A DNA stretch of 64,000 nt, from positions 1 to 64,000 of the forward strand of contig CAJUDM010000027.1 in assembly GCA_910584915.1 (NCBI GenBank), given 5' to 3'. This DNA is from an uncultured Lachnospiraceae bacterium (GTDB lineage Bacteria > Bacillota > Clostridia > Lachnospirales > Lachnospiraceae). Below the pieces are notes generated by a model. That model had not been told where the DNA came from and did no database searches. It saw nothing but the letters and a program-made list of their open reading frames with translations. Both the position numbers and the translations under genes were made by a program. This document shows positions 36,703 to 45,747 of the stretch, in pieces (position 1 is the stretch's first letter; each line of letters starts with the position of its first letter).

Positions 36703-36895
36703 GCATCTTTTCTTCCAACAATCCCAACCCCGCAGTGCGGTCCGGCAAAGCGGAAAAAAACCGAAGTGTGATCTTATCCTCTGATGGCGCTTCCGCTGAT
36801 ACCTCTGGCTGCTTTCCTCCACAGGCCGTCAAAGAAACTGTCAGCAATATCATGCATATGACAAATATCACCAATCTTTTTATTTTTCGTCTCAT
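36690..36895 (-). pseudogene. 5' end of a solute-binding lipoprotein, cut at residue ~64
   Basis: GGAGGG precedes ATG 36895. The signal peptide IFVICMILLTVSLTAC has lipobox Cys25, followed by DKITLRFFSALPDRTAG, typical of sugar-binding proteins. At about 36700 the sequence becomes the kinase in another frame. Translation from this start would run on to a stop at 36545 as an unrelated tail. Confidence 0.78.
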
Positions 36896-37063
36896 ACTCT
36901 TCCCTCCATTTTTCATATTTTTTCTTTGCATCTCAACTTATTTTTGTAGGTTTCGCATATATTATAAAAAATTTCGTACATGCATAAAACTCACAAATTT
37001 TTAAATTTCTCCTAAAATCTTACGATTGAGAAAAACTTGTTTTTATAACCTATATATAAAGAA

Positions 37064-37098
37064 CAAAAAAGCACATCGGACTTATGTATCCGATATGC
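37064..37098 (-). terminator. Rho-independent terminator on the minus strand
   Basis: A 9-bp stem (GCATATCGG with CCGATGTGC, 10-base loop, one wobble) is followed by TTTTTTGTTC on the minus strand. It would stop read-through from the rhamnosidase operon into the kinase wreck. Confidence 0.7.
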
Positions 37099-37128
37099 CT
37101 CTATTTCATTTAAACTATATTTTTTTAC

Positions 37129-37162
37129 ACTTCAATGTCAACTTCAATATCACTTCAATAAC
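37129..37162 (+). repeat. Tandem repeat of an 11-12 base unit
   Basis: ACTTCAATGTCA, ACTTCAATATC and ACTTCAATAAC follow one another, with a fourth degenerate copy (ATTTCAGTAT) next. The period is close to one DNA turn. It ends about 60 bases before the SRP RNA promoter. Confidence 0.6.
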
Positions 37163-37220
37163 ATTTCAGTATTTTTGAAGTATTACGATATTATATCCGC
37201 CGCCGCAAATTTTACGCCCC

Positions 37221-37249
37221 TTGACTTTTCCGCCAAAACCTCCTATACT
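37221..37249 (+). promoter_or_regulatory. Promoter of the SRP RNA gene
   Basis: TTGACT, 17 bases, TATACT, placing the start of transcription at about 37256-37257, which coincides with the start of the terminal helix. Confidence 0.85.
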
Positions 37250-37256
37250 GAGAAAC

Positions 37257-37450
37257 ATAACTGCATCAGGCAGCCTGTTGCAGCTGCCCTCAGTAAGCGG
37301 CGATGATGCCGGGTCTTGCGCAATGGAAATCTGCGAACCGTGTCAGGTTGGGAACAAAGCAGCACTAAGCGGAACCTTTCATGTGACGTGAGGAAGCCTG
37401 GCGGAGCAGGCTGCTGAGGTAACGTACAGCAGGCTGCCCGGTGCAGTTAT
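37257..37450 (+). ncRNA. ffs: Signal recognition particle RNA
   Basis: RNA scaffold of the particle that targets membrane and secreted proteins with Ffh. The conserved domain IV loop is visible: GTGTCAGGT, a GGAA tetraloop, then AAAGCAGCACTAAG. The 5' end ATAACTGCA pairs with the 3' end TGCAGTTAT, and CAGCCTG pairs with CAGGCTG, giving one long rod of about 194 bases. A U-rich stretch follows. It is longer than the E. coli 4.5S form and shorter than the Bacillus form; an Alu domain is not evident. Confidence 0.9.
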
Positions 37451-37602
37451 TGTTTTGTCCTTTTAAGGAGCATATCAAATGAATATGCCCCCTGTATCTT
37501 ATGTTTATTTCAGCGCAGCCTGAATATCATCCATTATCTTTTTAGCATTCATCTAATTTGATTACCTTTATCAGGAAAACTCTTTACCAGCGTTAAATCA
37601 TT

Positions 37603-40428
37603 TTAATCAACCACTTCCCTCAAAAGCCGATCCAGTTTCTCCCTGAACTTTTCATCCACACCGTACCCGGTAAACGGTCCCCAGGTCATCTCCTCCAGCG
37701 TGCACAGTTCCTTCTCAAACGTGCCGCCGTCCAGCACATATTCCCTTTCCAGGATCGCGCGCGTCTTCGGGTTTTCCTTCAGTTCCTCAAACGGAGTGTC
37801 CAGACTGTAGATCTTTCGGCAGGGCGTCGTCGGCTCATAGCAGAATTCATAGCTTCCTGCTCCCGCGCGGAAAACCACATTCTTTCCGTCCTGGCGGATA
37901 TCCGGTTTTTCGGATTGCCGGCAGTCTGCCTGCCGGCGTATCACATCCGCCTCCGCATCCGGAAGCACGATCTCAGCCTCCGTGTCAAACGGAACCGTAA
38001 ACCGGAACCTTAACTGTTTTCCGTCGATCTCCCAGGCGGACTCTATCGTCCCGGAAGCCGCGCGCAGCTTTGCCTGCGCCCTACCTATCTGATAATTTGG
38101 CATCGGCGCGATGCGGAATTTCTTAAATCCCACGCCCTCCTCACAGGGATTGATCCCCGCCATATTGCGGAACATCCACTCCACGATGGAACCGTATGAA
38201 TAGTGATTCAGAGAATTCATCGCCGTCCCGCTGATCTTTCCGTCCGGCTCCACGGAGTTCCAGCGCTCCCAGATCGTGGTCGCGCCCATCAGCACCTCGT
38301 ACAGCCATCCCGGATACCCTTTTTCCAGAAGCAGATGGTACGCCAGGTCGTTCATCCCGTTTTCGGACAGCACACGGCACAGCCAGGGGGTTCCCGTAAA
38401 CCCGGTGTCAAGATGGTAGAAATTCTTTTTCAGCCTCCTCAACAGCCCTTTTCGCGCTCTCAAGGCAGCAAATTCAGGCGCCAGCCCGGTGTGCAGGACT
38501 ACCACATAAGCTGTTGTCGTATCCACCGCCAGCTTGCCTGCGGGCGTGAAATACTCCCTGATAAACGCTTCGCGTATCTCCTCCGCCAGCTTTCTGTACG
38601 CGTCAGCATCCTCCTTTTTGCCCAGGATCCCGGCTGTCTTTGCCACGATATCAGTGGAATAAAAATAGTAGGCGGAAGCAATCAGATTCGGATCCGTCGC
38701 CCCGTAGACACCGCCGGGATAATTGCCGTCCAGCGCCAGCCAGTCCGCATAATGTGTCCCGGTCAGCCACAGGCGCTTAGAGCCGTCCCTGTCATCCTGC
38801 CGCTTCATGTAATCCACCCAGCCTTTCATGCTGTCATACTGACGGCGCAGGATGTTTTTATCGCCGTAATGCAGATACACATTCCAGGGAATGACCGTCG
38901 CCGCATCCGCCCAGACCGTGGATGCATCCCCGGGGAAATTCGCCACCGGCACGACATCCGGCACACTGCCGTCCATTTTCATCTGCTCACAGTACAGATC
39001 CTTTCCGTATTTCGTATAAAACGCATAAGTATCCATAAAGTAGCATGCCGTCCCCGAGAAGATCTGCGCATCGCCCGTCCAGCCGTACCGCTCATCGCGC
39101 TGCGGGCAGTCTGTCGGCACATCGAGGAAGTTTCCCTTCATACCCCATTTCGCATTCAGCACAAGGCGGTTCACGAGCGGATCGGAGGTTGTGATCTCTC
39201 CCAGTTCCTCCATATCAGAATGGATCACCAGGCCGCGGAAATACTCCGGATCGATCTCCCCCTTCCATCCTTCCACCTTCACAAAGCGGAACCCGTAGAA
39301 TGTGAAATGCTGGCGCACATCCCGCTCTATCCCATCCGAGATATATGTGAATTCTGCCTCCGCGGTCCGCAGGTTCTCGTTATAAAAGTTTCCGTCCTGC
39401 AGGATCTCCCCGAACTGAAAATGAAGCCTTGTCCCGGCAGGCGCCTTGCAGCGGAACTGCAGCCAGCCCACCATATTCTGCCCCATATCGAGAACCGCCT
39501 CCCCGGCGGGCGTATAGATCACCTCCACCGGTTTTATCCGTTCATGGACTGTGATCGCAGGGGAAAGCCTCGGATACAGCCGTTCATACCCCAACTCAAT
39601 AACCTCTGTCCCGAAACTCTCACTGACATCCTGCGTCGCGTCATACACCTCGCCGTTGTAGATCCCGCTCGCTACGATCCGGCTCCTTCTCGCTTTCCAT
39701 GACGCATCTGTTCCGAAAATATCCTCCGTCCCGTCCTCGTACCGGACATGGATTTCCGCCAGCGCCGCCAGACGGTCGCCGTAATTTTCATACTTCTTCC
39801 GCATGCCGTAGCGGCCTTTATACCAGCCGTCCCCCAACAGCATCTCCACACGGTTGTCTCCCTCTCTCAGATCCAGTTCATACGTCTGATACTGCAGCCA
39901 GCTGTCGTAATCACAGAAACCCGGAAGGAGGCATTCCTCCCCCTGTTTCTCCCCGTTCAGGTAAAATTCATAGACGCCGAGGCCGATCATATAGGCTCTC
40001 GCCTTTGCCACCGGCTTCATGATATGTATATCCTGCCACACCGCAGCCTGAACGCTCTTTTCCGCCGCAGGCGTGATCCACTTCGCCTGCCAGATGCAGT
40101 CGTTTCCGGTCACCGTCTTTGCCGTCTCAAACCACTGTACATCACTGACAGCACTGTCACCTGTCTCGTCTGTCACCTTCACTCTCCAGTAATATCTTGT
40201 CATGGGTGCCAATGTGATTGGCAGTTCAAATCCTGTACTGACAATACTGTCACTCTCTCCGCTGTCGTAGAGGATCTCCGAAAAATCCTCTTTCAACGAC
40301 ACCTGTACCTGCGCTGCCGCCTGGCGCTTTCCTGACGCTTGTGTCACAACATAGGAGACCGTCGGATCCGCCAGATCAAATCCCAGTGGATTTGTCAGGT
40401 GGTTTACTTTTAAATGTTCTACTTTCAT
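37603..40428 (-). CDS. Alpha-L-rhamnosidase (GH78)
   Basis: About 941 residues, no signal peptide, so probably cytoplasmic. N-terminal beta-sandwich domains are followed by the (alpha/alpha)6 barrel with the hallmark DCPQRDERYGWTGDAQIF (about 440-457), which contains the catalytic acid Glu, and WERWNSV near 740. It removes terminal rhamnose from imported pectin oligomers or flavonoid glycosides. Start 40428 is chosen with AAAGGA upstream over a TTG at 40440. It is the last gene of the sugar operon. Confidence 0.93.
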   Translation of the reverse strand: MKVEHLKVNHLTNPLGFDLADPTVSYVVTQASGKRQAAAQVQVSLKEDFSEILYDSGESDSIVSTGFELPITLAPMTRYYWRVKVTDETGDSAVSDVQWFETAKTVTGNDCIWQAKWITPAAEKSVQAAVWQDIHIMKPVAKARAYMIGLGVYEFYLNGEKQGEECLLPGFCDYDSWLQYQTYELDLREGDNRVEMLLGDGWYKGRYGMRKKYENYGDRLAALAEIHVRYEDGTEDIFGTDASWKARRSRIVASGIYNGEVYDATQDVSESFGTEVIELGYERLYPRLSPAITVHERIKPVEVIYTPAGEAVLDMGQNMVGWLQFRCKAPAGTRLHFQFGEILQDGNFYNENLRTAEAEFTYISDGIERDVRQHFTFYGFRFVKVEGWKGEIDPEYFRGLVIHSDMEELGEITTSDPLVNRLVLNAKWGMKGNFLDVPTDCPQRDERYGWTGDAQIFSGTACYFMDTYAFYTKYGKDLYCEQMKMDGSVPDVVPVANFPGDASTVWADAATVIPWNVYLHYGDKNILRRQYDSMKGWVDYMKRQDDRDGSKRLWLTGTHYADWLALDGNYPGGVYGATDPNLIASAYYFYSTDIVAKTAGILGKKEDADAYRKLAEEIREAFIREYFTPAGKLAVDTTTAYVVVLHTGLAPEFAALRARKGLLRRLKKNFYHLDTGFTGTPWLCRVLSENGMNDLAYHLLLEKGYPGWLYEVLMGATTIWERWNSVEPDGKISGTAMNSLNHYSYGSIVEWMFRNMAGINPCEEGVGFKKFRIAPMPNYQIGRAQAKLRAASGTIESAWEIDGKQLRFRFTVPFDTEAEIVLPDAEADVIRRQADCRQSEKPDIRQDGKNVVFRAGAGSYEFCYEPTTPCRKIYSLDTPFEELKENPKTRAILEREYVLDGGTFEKELCTLEEMTWGPFTGYGVDEKFREKLDRLLREVVD

Positions 40429-40500
40429 AATCTGTGTCAATCCTTTCTCTCTGTCTTCTCTATACCTGATTTATTTTTCTGATATCTATATTAATCTGAT

Positions 40501-40533
40501 ACCGCCTGATCACCGCTTTAACACAGGCGGTGA
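40501..40533. promoter_or_regulatory. Two mutually exclusive hairpins between kinase and rhamnosidase genes
   Basis: ACCGCCTG (40501-40508) can pair with CAGGCGGT (40524-40531), or TCACCGC (40510-40516) with GCGGTGA (40527-40533). The two share bases and cannot form together. No T run follows. A regulatory role is conjecture. Confidence 0.4.
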
Positions 40534-40654
40534 ATCTCATTTCCAGCCGCCGCTCCATCAACGTTCAGCGGGACATAACGGAGAGCCTCGTTTTTATTCC
40601 GCAGTTCATCTTCCCATCTTAAAGTCACCAGACAGCATCGTCCTTTACATATTT

Positions 40655-42463
40655 TTAATCCCATCTATCGACCCGCGTCCTCTGTCCCACCGTGACAAGG
40701 AATCCCCGCCCCCCCGTCACGTTCCCCGCCTCAAAGATCAGATTCTCAGAATACAGCAGGAGGCATCTGGTATATGTATTTGCGATGCCCATTCCACCAA
40801 TCTCCATCTCTGCAGTCATGGATTTCTCCAGGATATCCTCCCGCACTTCCTCAAGCTTCTCCTGCAGTTTTCGCAGCATCTGCTCCGAGATGCCGGGACC
40901 GTTATCCTGCACCTGAATGATCCAGCGGTCTTCATACACTCTTCCCGTCACGGAAATATACACGCGTGAATCCGTATTCTTAAAGCCATGCTTTACACAG
41001 TTTTCCACCAGCTGTTGGAGAGTCATCTTCGGAATGATCTGCTTTCCTATTATCTCATCCACATCTATGCTCACATCCAGCTTACTGTCGTGCCGCGCCT
41101 TTAAGAGATAAAAATAGTCGTCCAGATATTCCAGTTCCTTTTTTACCGCCGCGTACCTCTCCTTGTTGTTCGTGGAGTAACGCAGCATATTTCCAAGACA
41201 GCCGCACATCTCACAGATCGCCTCGTCATTGTCAAGCACTGCCCGGGAGGAGATCGTATTGAGTACATTGTAGATAAAATGCGGATTCACCTGTGCCTGG
41301 AGCGTGTCAAACTGCGCCTGCAGCTGCAATAATGCCGCCTGTTTCTCGTTTTTAAGTGCCCTGTCCAGACGCGCTGTCATCGCCTGGTACGCCTGTATCA
41401 GTTCCTGGAGCTCATCGGATCCTCCGACCTTCTCCAGATGTTTCGTATCCTGAAGGTTTTCAATATTCGTATTTTCCACCGTCTCCTGAAGGCGTTTGAT
41501 AGGCTTTGTCAGGACACCCGACCAGAAAATGACCATCAGCATACTGATGCCGAAAGTTGCCAGCGTTATCAGAAACCCCACAGAAAAAAGGCGCCTTCTC
41601 TCCTTCTCCAGAAGAAAACTTTTTTTGTATGCCAGAACCTCCATATCAAAATCCGGGGAGGACGCCTTCGTATATATGGCGCCATCCTCTGTCCGTATCA
41701 CATCCTCTTGCAGTTCCTTCATGCGCCTGCGGTCATCCTCCGCCAGTTCTTTCCCGTACTCCTCATCGCTTGCGTAAAGAAGTTCCCCGCCGTTGACAAC
41801 GATCAGAAAATCAATATCGGGATCCGACGTCTCCAGCGTGTCAAAAGTCTCCATCCTGCTCTCGACCTCCAGAAACCCCATCCCCTCCCCCCTCAGGGCT
41901 TTCATCAGGGAATAGACCCGAACCGGCTCGCTTGGTACCCAGTAGTCCAGATGTTCCGTCACGATCACGGACCTGCCGTCCGCCTCGATCACCGGCTCCA
42001 GATATGGGATTTCCTCCACCTTGAAATCCGTAATAAGCCGCTCCGTCCTCCTGTCACTGCCCCCTGTCTTATAGATGGCGCTACTTGTCAGAAAAGAATT
42101 CTGATTGAAGAAGACAGTCCGATAGCAGTTTTTCATCGTGTATTCCGTACTCAGTCCGGTACTGAGCTCTGATTTCGCATCCAGGACATACCTGTTAGGA
42201 ACCTCTCTGCCCTGCGCTTCCGCAAGCCAGGTAATGCTCTCCAACAGGTTGGTATCCGACAGAATATACTGCATGATCGCGTCCATCCGTCTGAGCCTTT
42301 CGTCCATCTGTGTCACATAGGACTTCGCTGTGACCAGGAGATTGTTCTGCTGGCTCGTCGTCTCATACTCAAGGCTGATCTTTGCCACCACAATGCCCAG
42401 GATCAGACTTACTAAAAGTGCCACGGTCATATATGCGAGTACCATCTTCTTACGGAATTTCAT
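40655..42463 (-). CDS. YesM-type sensor histidine kinase
   Basis: A 602-residue membrane kinase for a sugar signal. Helices at about 8-29 and 292-314 enclose a large outside domain. A HAMP linker is followed by the His-kinase motif QVNPHFIYNVLNTIS with H395 and an ATPase domain (LVENCVKHGF, VQDNGPGI). Encoded between the permease and rhamnosidase genes, it is the likely partner of the AraC-type regulator at the operon start. Confidence 0.93.
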   Translation of the reverse strand: MKFRKKMVLAYMTVALLVSLILGIVVAKISLEYETTSQQNNLLVTAKSYVTQMDERLRRMDAIMQYILSDTNLLESITWLAEAQGREVPNRYVLDAKSELSTGLSTEYTMKNCYRTVFFNQNSFLTSSAIYKTGGSDRRTERLITDFKVEEIPYLEPVIEADGRSVIVTEHLDYWVPSEPVRVYSLMKALRGEGMGFLEVESRMETFDTLETSDPDIDFLIVVNGGELLYASDEEYGKELAEDDRRRMKELQEDVIRTEDGAIYTKASSPDFDMEVLAYKKSFLLEKERRRLFSVGFLITLATFGISMLMVIFWSGVLTKPIKRLQETVENTNIENLQDTKHLEKVGGSDELQELIQAYQAMTARLDRALKNEKQAALLQLQAQFDTLQAQVNPHFIYNVLNTISSRAVLDNDEAICEMCGCLGNMLRYSTNNKERYAAVKKELEYLDDYFYLLKARHDSKLDVSIDVDEIIGKQIIPKMTLQQLVENCVKHGFKNTDSRVYISVTGRVYEDRWIIQVQDNGPGISEQMLRKLQEKLEEVREDILEKSMTAEMEIGGMGIANTYTRCLLLYSENLIFEAGNVTGGRGFLVTVGQRTRVDRWD

Positions 42464-42473
42464 AGCTGCTACC

Positions 42474-43304
42474 CTATCCTTTTACCGAACCGGCAACCAT
42501 CCCGTCCACGATCTTTTTGTTGAAGATTATGAAGAGGATCAGCATCGGGATCGTAATGATAATAATATCGGCAAACAACAGATTGTAACTGTTGCCAAGC
42601 TGCCCCTGATAGTTGTACAGCGTGAGCTGCACCGTCGTATTTTCGGAACCCGGCAGGAAATACAGCGGATTCGTAAAGTCGTTAAACGTCGTCACCCCGA
42701 CCAGGATGATGAGCGTCGCCTGGATCGGCTTTAACAGCGGAAAGATCACTTTTGAAAATATCTGCCATTTGCTGCACCCGTCGATTCTCGCCGCCTCCTC
42801 CAGTTCCCGGGGAATCGACGCCATATAGCCCCGGTACAGCATGATCGCAAACGGCGTCTGCAGAGCTATCTCGATCATCACCATCGAAAACATTGTCTTG
42901 TAGATATGCAGGCTCTGCAGCAGATGGATCGTCGGCAGAATGGACGCCGGTATCATCAGTCCCAGCATGATCACAGCCTGTATTCCCGTCATCAATCTGT
43001 CATGTCTTCTCTGGATCACATACGCCGCCATCGCCGCCGTGACAAGCAGGCCAAGCACCGTAAACAGCGTCAGTATTCCGCTGTTTTTAAATGCCCTCAC
43101 CAGCTGATAATTCGCATGCTGGAACACCTCAATATAATTTTCAAAATGAAGCTCTCCGGGCCAGCCCAGGGAAAGCCTGTTTGCCTCCGGCTTCGATTTC
43201 AGGGACTGAACGAACATAAAATAAAATGGAATCAGAAAGACAATACATGTCACGATCAATCCGACAATATCTCCGAGGAGGAGAAGCTTCTTTTTCTTTT
43301 TCAT
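42474..43304 (-). CDS. Carbohydrate ABC transporter permease (MalG type)
   Basis: A 276-residue protein with six helices and the EAA loop EEAARIDGCSKWQIFSKVIFP near residue 195, which docks an ATPase. The ATG shares one base with the stop of the first permease (TAATG). With its partner it moves oligosaccharides delivered by the binding protein. Confidence 0.94.
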   Translation of the reverse strand: MKKKKKLLLLGDIVGLIVTCIVFLIPFYFMFVQSLKSKPEANRLSLGWPGELHFENYIEVFQHANYQLVRAFKNSGILTLFTVLGLLVTAAMAAYVIQRRHDRLMTGIQAVIMLGLMIPASILPTIHLLQSLHIYKTMFSMVMIEIALQTPFAIMLYRGYMASIPRELEEAARIDGCSKWQIFSKVIFPLLKPIQATLIILVGVTTFNDFTNPLYFLPGSENTTVQLTLYNYQGQLGNSYNLLFADIIIITIPMLILFIIFNKKIVDGMVAGSVKG

Positions 43305-44176
43305 TATTGCATGGCCTCCTCTCTCTTATTCAGGAAATGCTGCAGCGGAAATGCGATCACTGAGATCAGTATCAACATCACCACGTTGCCCGCCGTGGAG
43401 AGCCCGTAAAAGCCCGCCGCATACTGTTTATAGATGACAGACGCCAGCACATCCGTCGCAAATCCCGGACCACCCCCTGTCATCGCCCAGATCAGTTCGA
43501 AGGAGCGCAGTCCGCCGATCAGAGAAAGGATGATAATGGAATTCTGGGACGCCGCCACAAGCGGAAGAGTGATGTTCTTAAGCTGCTGCCATCCGGTTGC
43601 CCCGTCGATCGACGCCGCCTCATAATAAGTCCTGTCGATGGACTGAATGCCTGCGATATAGATAACCACCGAGATGGATAGCCCCTTCCAGACATCTGTC
43701 ATGAGGATACTGGCGAGCGCTGTGTTTGGGTTACCCAGAAAATCAATCGGCGTTCCGCCAAGCATTTCAATCACCACATTGAAAAGCCCCTTTGTCGGAT
43801 GCATCAGATAGGAAAAAGTAAGTCCGACCGCCATCATAGAAACCAGATTAGGGAAAAATACAGCCGAGCGGATAAATCCCTTTGTCCTGATCCTACTGGT
43901 CAGAAAGATCGCGATGAAGAAGGCAATGATCACCTTCAGCGCGCTGGTTCCGAACGCATAAATCATGGTATGTATCACCGAGGAGCTCATGGAATATTCG
44001 GAAAAAAATAACTTGTAATTGTCCAGTCCACAGAATTTCGCTGTATCAAAATTCCACACGGTCAGGCTGTAGTACAGTGAAGTCACGATCGGCCACAGGA
44101 AGAAAACAGCAAAAATGACCAGGGACGGAAGGACAAACCAGACCGGATAGATACTGTGGTCTCTTTTTGTCTTCAT
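43304..44176 (-). CDS. Carbohydrate ABC transporter permease (UgpA/MalF type)
   Basis: A 290-residue protein with six helices and the EAA loop YEAASIDGATGWQQLKNITL near residue 195. GGAGG lies 8 bases before ATG 44176; the upstream TTG at 44194 is less likely. It is the first permease of a 1-1 pair. Confidence 0.94.
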   Translation of the reverse strand: MKTKRDHSIYPVWFVLPSLVIFAVFFLWPIVTSLYYSLTVWNFDTAKFCGLDNYKLFFSEYSMSSSVIHTMIYAFGTSALKVIIAFFIAIFLTSRIRTKGFIRSAVFFPNLVSMMAVGLTFSYLMHPTKGLFNVVIEMLGGTPIDFLGNPNTALASILMTDVWKGLSISVVIYIAGIQSIDRTYYEAASIDGATGWQQLKNITLPLVAASQNSIIILSLIGGLRSFELIWAMTGGGPGFATDVLASVIYKQYAAGFYGLSTAGNVVMLILISVIAFPLQHFLNKREEAMQ

Positions 44177-44254
44177 GGTGAAACCTCCTATCAATGAATG
44201 ACCGCCCGATATCCTCAGGCGGCCACGCTGTTATGTTCTCATTTCATTCGGGTA

Positions 44255-45637
44255 TCATTCCCAGTCATAGCCCAACTGTATCGCAGATTTTTTGCAGTCC
44301 TCATCGTACATTGCCGCAGCCTCTTCGCCCGACATCTGGCCGAGCCCGACCGCCGTTGTCATCTGCTCACATGCCGTTCCCTTGATCGGGGACTGATACT
44401 CCAGCGCCGTTGTGATCTTTCCTTCATCAAAATATTTCTGCATATCCACACGGATCGCGCTGCATACAGATTCCGGCAGCTCATATCCCTTGATGCAGGA
44501 TGGCCCGTTCGCACCGTATGTGTTAAAGTAGAGATCCAGGGCTTCATCGGTATAGTAGAAGTCAAAGAGTGCCTTGATCGCATCGACATGCTCGCTGTCT
44601 TTTCCCACATACCAGCTCATCGGCTCCCACACGGTAAGTCCGTGGTTGTCGGGGTCATCGCCAGGTACGCCGAATACACCAAAGTTTTCAGGATCGTCCG
44701 CAAATTCAAGGAGCATCGGAAGCTGCTGTGTCAGGATGATCCAGTGCGTAGCTTCACCGTTTGCCATAGCGATGCTCGCATCGTCTGCAGTTGCCGCAGA
44801 TTTATCCGCGTTCAGATAATCCACCAGCTCTTCATATTTTGTCCAGCTTCTGGTTGCCGCCGGAACATCCGCATATTTAGCCGTTCCATTTGTATAATCT
44901 TCCGCAAATGTCGGAACCTCCGCCTCCACATTGTAGTAATCACCCAGGAAGAGAACCTGTGTCGTCCATGTGGTACCGCCGCAGAAATAGATCGGTGTCT
45001 TTCCCGCGTCTTTGAGCACTTTACAGTTTGCAACGAAGTCATCCCATGTGTGGGGAATCTCCAGTCCCAGTTCCTCATAGTCAGGTCTGTAGTAGATCAC
45101 TGCTCCCGCCTGTGTGGAAGAGATCGGCAGCCCATAGACAGCGCCGTCGACCGTGACGGCATCCACGAACGCATCGTCAAATTTCGAGAGGATCTCCCAG
45201 TCTTTAATGTCCAGAAAGCCGCGGGAAGGGTTTAAGTCATACAGCTTCGAACCCGCGTTGTAGGCAACCAGGTCCGGAATATCCCCCGATGCCATTCTTG
45301 TCTTCAAAACATTATCTCCGTCCGAACCTCCGGGGCTGATCTCCACTTCGAATTCCATTCCCAGCTTCTCGGTAGCCGCCGCGAAGACAGCCTCTGTCCC
45401 CGTGTTGTACTCCGCAGCTCCGCCCCATACTTTCAGGGTGACTCCCTCAAAGGGCTTCCCGCCGGACGCTTCCTCAGCCGCAGGTGCCTCCTCCGCACCG
45501 TCTGCCTCCTCAGCCGCAGGCTCTTCTGCCGCCGCAGGCGCTTCCTCCGCGCCGGAATCCCCGCCCGAACTGCCGCAGCCGATCAGGCCAAATGCCATCG
45601 TGCCGGCAAGGACCAATGCCAATACTTTTTTGCTCAT
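44255..45637 (-). CDS. Carbohydrate ABC transporter solute-binding lipoprotein
   Basis: A 460-residue lipoprotein: signal peptide VLALVLAGTMAFGLIGC with lipobox Cys21, then an Ala/Glu-rich tether (about 28-58) and a family-1 sugar-binding fold. AAGGAGG is placed well before the ATG. It captures oligosaccharides for the two downstream permeases. Sequence does not tell the ligand; rhamnose-containing glycan fits the enzymes next to it. Confidence 0.95.
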   Translation of the reverse strand: MSKKVLALVLAGTMAFGLIGCGSSGGDSGAEEAPAAAEEPAAEEADGAEEAPAAEEASGGKPFEGVTLKVWGGAAEYNTGTEAVFAAATEKLGMEFEVEISPGGSDGDNVLKTRMASGDIPDLVAYNAGSKLYDLNPSRGFLDIKDWEILSKFDDAFVDAVTVDGAVYGLPISSTQAGAVIYYRPDYEELGLEIPHTWDDFVANCKVLKDAGKTPIYFCGGTTWTTQVLFLGDYYNVEAEVPTFAEDYTNGTAKYADVPAATRSWTKYEELVDYLNADKSAATADDASIAMANGEATHWIILTQQLPMLLEFADDPENFGVFGVPGDDPDNHGLTVWEPMSWYVGKDSEHVDAIKALFDFYYTDEALDLYFNTYGANGPSCIKGYELPESVCSAIRVDMQKYFDEGKITTALEYQSPIKGTACEQMTTAVGLGQMSGEEAAAMYDEDCKKSAIQLGYDWE

Positions 45638-45747
45638 AATCTTGAATCCTCCTTGTTCTTTTTTCGTTTTTCAACATATTTATATTTTATCCGTCGAAAA
45701 ATGAAAAGTACATGGAGGATTCAAAACAGGCGATTGAAAATCTGAAA

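Larger units (their letters stand above)
36896..37220. other. AT-rich intergenic region before the SRP RNA
   Basis: No gene is seen. It holds the terminator at 37064-37098, a short tandem repeat at 37129-37162 and AT-rich sequence on both sides. Confidence 0.55.

Noticed and set aside
36703..36822. Use of the ATG at 36822 as the start of the histidine kinase
   Set aside because: The first 40 codons are an out-of-frame reading of the solute-binding lipoprotein sequence.
37506..37552. Possible C-terminal end of a solute-binding protein (MNAKKIMDDIQAALK) on the minus strand
   Set aside because: Only 15 codons preceded by in-frame stops; too short to support.
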